From positions 1-10,608 of the forward strand of contig JAMBLL010000272.1 of NCBI GenBank assembly GCA_023336765.1: a stretch of 10,608 nucleotides of DNA, read 5' to 3'. Both the position numbers and the translations under genes were made by a program. The notes beneath the pieces are model-generated. The model saw only the letters and a list, made by a program, of their open reading frames with translations, was not told the DNA's origin and made no database searches. Position 1 is the stretch's first letter, and the number at the start of each line of letters is the position of its first letter. The stretch comes from Actinomycetes bacterium (GTDB lineage Bacteria > Actinomycetota > Acidimicrobiia > Spongiisociales > UBA5794). This document shows positions 6,358-10,608 of this stretch, piece after piece.

Positions 6358-6385
6358 CGATTTACGATCGACGATTTACGTTCTA
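6358..6385. repeat. Heptamer array CGATTTA (4 units), inverted partner of 6251-6271
   Basis: Units CGATTTA, CGATCGA, CGATTTA and CGTTCTA with exact 7-nt period. CGATTTACGAT is the reverse complement of ATCGTAAATCG in the left array. The fourth unit contains the tetR stop codon (TAG, 6385-6383 on the minus strand), so the array abuts the end of the paa operon. The roughly 85 nt between the arms hold no gene; a weak imperfect hairpin is possible near 6274-6290 (AACGTTG/CAAGCGTT). Confidence 0.88.
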
Positions 6386-6961
6386 CGCCTCGCCGCATAC
6401 CCCTCTGCGCACGAACGATGACACATCCTCTATCAGGTTCTCGCGTGAGACCCTGCCATGGCCGTCGTACCACCGCTCGATCGCGTTGAGGATGGACAGA
6501 ACGTAGATCGCTGCGAGCCTGGGGTCGAGATCAGGCCGTGCCTCCCCGGCATCCCTCGCTGCCTCGATAGTATCGGCAAAGACCTGCTCGTAGGCATCGC
6601 GTGCTGCGATGATCTTCGTTCGCTCGTCCTCGGCGAGGAAGAACGACTCGGTGAGGTACGTCCGCGCTTCGCTGCGGTGCTCGATCAGAACGTCTATGTG
6701 ACCCGAGATCAGCAGCCGGAGGATCTCGAGCGGTTGGGTGGCACTGTCAAGAGCGTGCGCTGCAGACGTTTCAAAGAAGGACGCTCCCCTCTCCACCACT
6801 GCAACAAGGAGCTCCTGTTTCCCTCCGATGTGTGCGTAGATCGACGAGCCGAGGATTCCGAGATCGTCTCCAAGGTCGCGCATCGACGTTCCGTGATAAC
6901 CGTATAGGGCGAACCGCCTGCCAGCCCCAGCGACGATATCGTCTCTGCTCAACCGGCTCAT
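6383..6961 (-). CDS. paaR: TetR-family regulator, probable PaaR of the phenylacetate operon
   Basis: One-component repressor of 192 aa. The N-terminal TetR helix-turn-helix is clear: RRFALYGYHGTSMRDLGDDLG (15-35) followed by the recognition-helix segment SSIYAHIGGKQELL (39-52). The all-helical C-terminal ligand domain (about 60-190) is variable, as usual. ATG 6961 overlaps the paaE TGA by 4 nt (ATGA), so the regulator is translated with, and transcribed at the end of, the oxygenase operon. From that position and the palindrome upstream of paaA, it is most likely the functional equivalent of PaaR, which in other bacteria releases DNA on binding phenylacetyl-CoA. The symbol is inferred from context, not from a specific sequence signature. 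Autoregulation would follow from operon membership. Confidence 0.85.
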   Translation of the reverse strand: MSRLSRDDIVAGAGRRFALYGYHGTSMRDLGDDLGILGSSIYAHIGGKQELLVAVVERGASFFETSAAHALDSATQPLEILRLLISGHIDVLIEHRSEARTYLTESFFLAEDERTKIIAARDAYEQVFADTIEAARDAGEARPDLDPRLAAIYVLSILNAIERWYDGHGRVSRENLIEDVSSFVRRGVCGEA

Positions 6962-8019
6962 AGGTCGTAGGTAATTTCAACAACGTCGCTGACAGGGTGT
7001 GACTGGCAAGTGAGGATCTGGCCTGCATCGACCTCTTCCTGGTTGAGCGACCAGTTCCTGTCCATGACGACCTCTCCCTCTGTCACACGTGCCCGACACG
7101 ATGCACATGCACCGCTACGACACGAGAACGGGGCATCCGGACGCACGGCAAGTGCATGGTCGAGTATGGGTGCACCGTCAGGGTCGACGATGACGGTCGA
7201 CGTCCGACCGTTCAGTGTGAACTTCACCTCTGACCCGACGAGGTCATCGGATACTGCAACGGCCGCTGCGTCGTCACCTGCGAAGAACAGTTCATCGTGG
7301 ATATTGTCCTCTGGCACGCCACCAGCTGCGAGCACCGTCCTGGCCGCTCGCACCATGCCCGAGGGCCCACACAGGTACCAGTCCGTTGCGGTTCCTGCGT
7401 CAACGACGGTGCTGAACAGTTGGATCAGCTTCTCTTCATCGATCCTTCCCTCGAACAGCTCGATCGCATGGGATTCTCTCGACAGGATGTGGATCAGGAC
7501 GAAACGATCCGGATACCGGTTCTTCAGAGCGTCAAGCTCATCGAGGAACATGATGGACCGGCCATCACGGTTCCCGTAGATGAGCGTGAATCGGCTCGCA
7601 GGCTCGGTCTCGAGCACCGACGAGATCATCGATAGCACGGGCGTGATACCGCTCCCCGCCACGATCGCGATGTTGTGACTCTCGTTGTGTGCATCCGTTG
7701 CGATGGTGAAGTCGCCGGTAGGTGGTGTGACCTCGATCGTGTCCCCAGCAGACAGAACCTCGTTCGCATACGTGGAAAAGACGCCGCCGTCGAGATGCTT
7801 GATCCCGACTGTCAGCTCCGGACTCCCAGATGGTGAGCAGATCGAGTACGAACGCCGCACGGTCTCGTCTCCGATCTCCGTTTTGACGATCACGTGTTGG
7901 CCTGGCTCGTGGGCGAACGTCTCGGCGAGGGACTCAGGAACTACGAAGGTCACAGCGACCGAGTTGTCAGTGACCGGTTCAACGCGGTCGATGGTAAGTA
8001 TGTGGAATTCAGCTGCCAT
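6958..8019 (-). CDS. paaE: Phenylacetyl-CoA epoxidase reductase subunit PaaE
   Basis: Reductase of the ring-1,2-phenylacetyl-CoA epoxidase: passes electrons from NAD(P)H through FAD and a 2Fe-2S cluster to the diiron subunit PaaA. It has 353 aa, the usual PaaE length and domain order. The FAD domain (about 5-108) has R56-S-Y-S59; the NAD(P) domain (about 115-235) has AGSGITP (121-127) and CGPSGM (217-222). The C-terminal plant-type ferredoxin domain (about 265-353) has cluster ligands C300, C305, C308 and C338 in CRSGACASC and LTCQS. ATG 8019 comes 2 nt after the paaD stop and the end overlaps tetR by 4 nt. Related vanillate or phenol reductases share some domains, but the ferredoxin domain at the C-terminus plus the paaABCD context settles the call. 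Confidence 0.96.
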   Translation of the reverse strand: MAAEFHILTIDRVEPVTDNSVAVTFVVPESLAETFAHEPGQHVIVKTEIGDETVRRSYSICSPSGSPELTVGIKHLDGGVFSTYANEVLSAGDTIEVTPPTGDFTIATDAHNESHNIAIVAGSGITPVLSMISSVLETEPASRFTLIYGNRDGRSIMFLDELDALKNRYPDRFVLIHILSRESHAIELFEGRIDEEKLIQLFSTVVDAGTATDWYLCGPSGMVRAARTVLAAGGVPEDNIHDELFFAGDDAAAVAVSDDLVGSEVKFTLNGRTSTVIVDPDGAPILDHALAVRPDAPFSCRSGACASCRARVTEGEVVMDRNWSLNQEEVDAGQILTCQSHPVSDVVEITYDL

Positions 8020-8021
8020 GA

Positions 8022-8498
8022 TCAGATCGCCTTGAAGTAGTCGAAGGGTTCACCGCAGTCGGTGCACACCATGAGGGATTTGCATGCCGTGGATCCGAAC
8101 TCGGACACGGTTGCGATGGTGTCTGACGAGCACATCGGGCACAGGACCTCGGCCGTGACACCGAGCAGTCCCGGTGGTGCGATACGGTTCGCTGCCAATT
8201 TCTCCTTCGCTTTGCCAGACATCCAATCGGTCGTCCATGCGGGTGAGTGAACAACTTCGACGTGAACCGGGGCGAAACCTCCGTTGGCGAGCACCGACCT
8301 GATATCTGTGACGATCGTGTCCAATGCGGGGCATCCCGAATACGTGGGGGTGATCGTCACCGTGGCGCCACCATCGGGGGTCACCTCGACGTCACGTAGG
8401 ATCGCGATGTCCTCGATCGACAGGAACGGCAGGTCAGGATCGACCACACGTTCGAGCATCACCCTGGCGTCGGCTGCTGTTCGAGTTCGTGTGATCAC
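8022..8498 (-). CDS. paaD: Phenylacetyl-CoA epoxidase maturation subunit PaaD
   Basis: PaaD/PaaJ protein of 158 aa, needed for activity of the epoxidase and probably for cluster or iron assembly. It carries an N-terminal MIP18/DUF59 domain (about 5-90) with DPDLPFLSIEDIAILRDV (20-37) and the PTYSGCPA loop with C56, then a C-terminal zinc-type segment: CPMC (C120, C123), FGSTACK (C139) and CTDC (C145, C148), ending in PFDYFKAI, all typical of the family. The frame is open to an ATG at 8531, which would overlap paaC by 37 nt. GTG 8498 is preferred because it overlaps the paaC TGA by 4 nt (GTGA), as at paaB/paaC, and gives a family-like N-terminus. It sits between paaC and paaE in one tight operon. 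Confidence 0.95.
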   Translation of the reverse strand: MITRTRTAADARVMLERVVDPDLPFLSIEDIAILRDVEVTPDGGATVTITPTYSGCPALDTIVTDIRSVLANGGFAPVHVEVVHSPAWTTDWMSGKAKEKLAANRIAPPGLLGVTAEVLCPMCSSDTIATVSEFGSTACKSLMVCTDCGEPFDYFKAI

Positions 8499-9262
8499 CA
8501 CGACAACCCCGGATAGGACCGCTGCATCCACTGCATCTCGGCCAGGAGTTTCCCCAGGTGCTCCGTATGCATACCAGTGCGTCCACCGGACGTCTGGAAA
8601 GGGTCTGCTGGCCTGGTGAGCGTCGCCTCCTCGAAGACGCTGTCGGGGATCTCGAGCCAGAAGACGGACAGCGTGGAGGGGTCGACACCTATACCTGCGA
8701 CCGCCATTTCCGCGTCAACGACGTCTGACTCGAACATCTCTGCCGTGAACTTCCAGAGACGGTCAACGGCAGCTTGGATCCGAATATGGCTCTCCGGCGT
8801 TCCGTCACCGAGGCGGATCACCCATCCAGATGAATGCCTCAGGTGATAGGTGGCCTCCTTGGCGGCACGCTGTGCGATACCGACCACGGTCGGGTCTGTG
8901 GATGTCGACAAGGCTTCCCAGAGGACAACCTGGTAGGCATCGAAGAGAAACTGCCGCACGATCAGTCCGGCAAAGTCCTCGTGAGGTTGCTCGACAAGCA
9001 GCAGATTGGTGTACTCCCTCTCGGAGCGCAGCATCGCAAAACCGTCGGCGTCCCTGTCTCCGCCTTCGACCTGTGCCGCATAGGTGAACAGGTGATTCGC
9101 CACGCCAATGTGGTCGAGAGCGAAGTTGCCGACGGCGAGGTCCTCCTCGAGGTCAGGGGCATACGAGATGTACTCCGCGAGCCTTTGGCCGAGCACGACA
9201 TTGTCGTCTGCGTGCCGGACCAGGTAGGTCAACAGCGCGCCGTCTGTCGTGACAGTGTTCAC
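8495..9262 (-). CDS. paaC: Phenylacetyl-CoA epoxidase structural subunit PaaC
   Basis: Ferritin-like subunit of 255 aa that forms the PaaAC core of the epoxidase; in characterised systems it is structural while PaaA holds the active site. Recognisable family stretches: LADDNVVLGQRL-type motif at 17-28 (HADDNVVLGQRL), EEDLAVGNFALDHIGVA (39-55), REYTNLLLVEQPHEDFA (82-98), AAKEATYHLRHSSGWVIRLGDGT (133-155) and the C-terminal GGRTGMHTEHLG-x-LLAEMQWMQRSYPG. Start is GTG 9262, which overlaps the paaB TGA by 4 nt (GTGA), so translation is probably coupled. No frameshift or missing block is visible. Confidence 0.96.
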   Translation of the reverse strand: MNTVTTDGALLTYLVRHADDNVVLGQRLAEYISYAPDLEEDLAVGNFALDHIGVANHLFTYAAQVEGGDRDADGFAMLRSEREYTNLLLVEQPHEDFAGLIVRQFLFDAYQVVLWEALSTSTDPTVVGIAQRAAKEATYHLRHSSGWVIRLGDGTPESHIRIQAAVDRLWKFTAEMFESDVVDAEMAVAGIGVDPSTLSVFWLEIPDSVFEEATLTRPADPFQTSGGRTGMHTEHLGKLLAEMQWMQRSYPGLSW

Positions 9263-9600
9263 AGTTGGCCAACTTCATCAGGGATGTCGTAGAACGTCGG
9301 ATGCCTGTACGGCTTATCCTCAAAGGGACCGAACATCGAGTCTGCATCATCAGAGGCGACGATTTCGGTCGACGGAACGACCCAGACGCTCTGCCCTTCG
9401 GCTCTGCGTGTGTAGCTGTCCCGTGCGTTCTGGATGGCCGTCTCTGCATCCGAGGCGTGCAGCGAACCGACATGTGTGTGGCTCAAGCCTCTCTTTGCCC
9501 GTATGAAGACCTCCCACAAGGGGTATCCGCGGTCCGTTGCGGTCCCGAATGCGACTTCTTGAGGCTTCTCACCCGGGGCGACTGGTACTTCGTAACTCAT
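9259..9600 (-). CDS. paaB: Phenylacetyl-CoA epoxidase subunit PaaB
   Basis: Small subunit of 113 aa that bridges PaaAC heterodimers and is needed for full activity. The conserved core runs from PLWEVFIRAKRGLSHTHVGSLHA (27-49) through NARDSYTRRAEG (58-69) and SVWVVPSTEIVAS (71-83) to KPYRHPTFYDIPDEV (96-110). ATG 9600 is chosen because GGAGG sits 5 nt upstream (9610-9606) and because it lies 10 nt after the paaA stop; the frame is open to 9651, but that would overlap paaA by 41 nt. About 20 extra residues precede the conserved PLWEVF block compared with the E. coli protein, where the equivalent block begins near residue 7. Confidence 0.96.
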   Translation of the reverse strand: MSYEVPVAPGEKPQEVAFGTATDRGYPLWEVFIRAKRGLSHTHVGSLHASDAETAIQNARDSYTRRAEGQSVWVVPSTEIVASDDADSMFGPFEDKPYRHPTFYDIPDEVGQL

Positions 9601-9610
9601 AGTGTCCTCC

Positions 9611-10555
9611 TCAGGCGCTCTTGTTGAGCCGTGGCGTGTGCTTGTCTGCATAGGCCATGGCGCCTTCTCTCACCCACTGCCCGTCCTCCCATGCCTTGAC
9701 CTTGTGCGCGATCCGCTCCCTGTTGAGCCTGCCGTCGCCCTTGATCGTCGCCCAGAACTCGTCCCAGTCGATCGCTCCGATGCTCCAGTGACCGGTCTCC
9801 TCATCAAAAGAGAGCTCGGGGTCGGGGATCGTCAACCCCAGATAGTGGGCCTGGGGCACGGTCTGGTCGATGTACATCTGGCGCAGATCGTCGTTCGTGA
9901 TCCTCTTGATCTTCCATGCCATCGACTGCTCCGTATGGGGCGATTCTGAATCGTGTGGGCCGAACATCATGAGCGATGGCCACCACCAACGGTCGAGGGC
10001 GTCCTGAGCCATCGCCTTTTGTTCCTCGCTCCCCTGGGCAAGGACCATCAGGATCGAGTACCCCTGGCGAGCATGAAAGCTCTCCTCCTTGCAGATCTTC
10101 ACCATTGCGCGACTATATGGCCCGTACGATGTCCTCTGCAGCACGATCTGGTTCACGATGGCTGCACCGTCAACAAGCCAACCGATTGCGCCCATGTCTG
10201 CCCAGTTGAGGGTCGGGTAGTTGAAGATCGAGGAGTACTTCTGCTGGCCGGAGTGGAGCATCTCTTGAAGTTCATCGCGAGAGACGCCGAGAGTCTCCGT
10301 TGCCGAGTACAGGTACAGGCCGTGACCGGCCTCATCCTGGACCTTGGCGATCAGGATCATCTTGCGCATGAGGGTTGGCGCCCTGGAGATCCAGTTGGCC
10401 TCTGGTTGCATCCCGATCACCTCGGAATGCGCGTGCTGGGCCATCTGTCGAATCAACGTCGATCGGTACCCGTCTGGCATCCAGTCCCTTGGTTCCACCT
10501 TCTCATCTGATTCGATAGTGGTCGCGAACCGTTCTTGTCCATACTGCTGATCCAT
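9611..10555 (-). CDS. paaA: Phenylacetyl-CoA 1,2-epoxidase catalytic subunit PaaA
   Basis: Diiron monooxygenase subunit of 314 aa that epoxidises the aromatic ring of phenylacetyl-CoA, the committing step of aerobic phenylacetate breakdown; it works with PaaC, PaaB and the reductase PaaE. Likely diiron ligands are visible as E45 (HAHSEVIG), E75-x2-H78 (KVQDEAGHGLYLYSATETLG) and the KEESFH block (E157/E158, H161). GPHDSESPHTEQSMAWKIKR (199-218), HYLGLTIPDPEL and IDWDEFW are further family blocks. ATG 10555 is preferred over in-frame ATGs at 10567 and 10582 because GGAGGG (10565-10560) is 4-5 nt upstream and MDQQYGQERF is a family-like N-terminus. It is first in the operon, directly behind the promoter and palindrome at the window's right end. 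Confidence 0.97.
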   Translation of the reverse strand: MDQQYGQERFATTIESDEKVEPRDWMPDGYRSTLIRQMAQHAHSEVIGMQPEANWISRAPTLMRKMILIAKVQDEAGHGLYLYSATETLGVSRDELQEMLHSGQQKYSSIFNYPTLNWADMGAIGWLVDGAAIVNQIVLQRTSYGPYSRAMVKICKEESFHARQGYSILMVLAQGSEEQKAMAQDALDRWWWPSLMMFGPHDSESPHTEQSMAWKIKRITNDDLRQMYIDQTVPQAHYLGLTIPDPELSFDEETGHWSIGAIDWDEFWATIKGDGRLNRERIAHKVKAWEDGQWVREGAMAYADKHTPRLNKSA

Positions 10556-10580
10556 GAGACCCTCCATCGGCGAAGACCAC

Positions 10581-10586
10581 ACTATA
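10581..10586 (-). promoter_or_regulatory. Putative -10 (TATAGT) of the paa operon
   Basis: On the minus strand TATAGT is near-consensus, 25 nt before ATG 10555, giving a leader of about 18-20 nt with a good ribosome site. The expected -35 at 16-18 nt spacing falls at the window's edge (about 10603 onward) and cannot be judged. The spacer between the two is filled by the palindromic operator. Confidence 0.6.
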
Positions 10587-10587
10587 A

Positions 10588-10604
10588 CAAACGAACGTTC
10601 GTTT
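10588..10604. promoter_or_regulatory. TetR/PaaR-type operator, 16-bp perfect palindrome
   Basis: AAACGAACGTTCGTTT (10589-10604) is a perfect inverted repeat. Positions 10588-10601 (CAAACGAACGTTCG) also fit CNAACGNNCGTTNG, the PaaR site that I recall from Thermus and that should be checked. It lies directly upstream of the -10 of paaA, where a bound TetR protein would block RNA polymerase. The regulator encoded at the operon's end is the natural candidate to bind it. Confidence 0.75.
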
Positions 10605-10608
10605 CACC

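Noticed and set aside
9953..10510. A 185-codon plus-strand frame over paaA, and a 152-codon one at 8834-9292 over paaC
   Set aside because: They are antisense to strongly conserved epoxidase subunits, without ribosome site or motif; they arise from codon bias in the opposite strand.
10556..10582. Longer paaA start at 10582 or 10567
   Set aside because: The ATG at 10567 overlaps the ribosome site serving ATG 10555, and the 10582 start would lie within the -10 hexamer.

Overview
The window looks like part of an actinobacterial (Actinomycetota) chromosome. It is moderately GC-rich by eye. Several genes begin 6-7 nt after a TAnnnT -10 hexamer, the actinobacterial leaderless arrangement. Gene pairs are joined by GTGA/ATGA overlaps, the two-component pair resembles MprA/MprB, and the phenylacetate oxygenase operon ends in its own TetR gene. 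A lineage such as Acidimicrobiia would fit, but that is inference; no rRNA or other marker is present. There is no phage, IS element or CRISPR.

Layout. (1) 1-1831, minus: an OmpR-family response regulator followed by a sensor histidine kinase, overlapping by 4 nt; the kinase runs off the left edge just before its G1 box. (2) 1933-3951, plus: a short-chain dehydrogenase/reductase and a YbhN/LPG_synthase_TM-type membrane protein, each with its own leaderless-type promoter. (3) 4077-4613, minus: a Yip1-family membrane protein. (4) 4801-6180, minus: a two-gene operon of a DoxX-family membrane protein and a haloalkane dehalogenase of the LinB type with all five key residues. (5) 6383-10555, minus: paaA-paaB-paaC-paaD-paaE-tetR, encoding the complete ring-1,2-phenylacetyl-CoA epoxidase and a TetR regulator. 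A -10 box and a perfect 16-bp palindrome lie upstream at the right edge and form a plausible PaaR-type operator. Together with the operon-terminal regulator this suggests an autoregulated phenylacetate switch.

The most unusual signal is intergenic. The three gaps on the left side of the catabolic genes (3951-4076, 4614-4800, 6181-6382) are built from short tandem arrays with an exact 7-nt period but four unrelated unit sequences (AGCCRTC, AGTTCAC, CGTTTCC, CGATTTA). In two gaps the array recurs in inverted orientation at the other side, making a large imperfect inverted repeat, and in both cases one arm begins at the stop codon of a neighbouring gene. This looks like a heptamer-repeat family filling intergenic space, possibly acting in termination or 3'-end structure. 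No gene-free stretch exceeds 300 nt.
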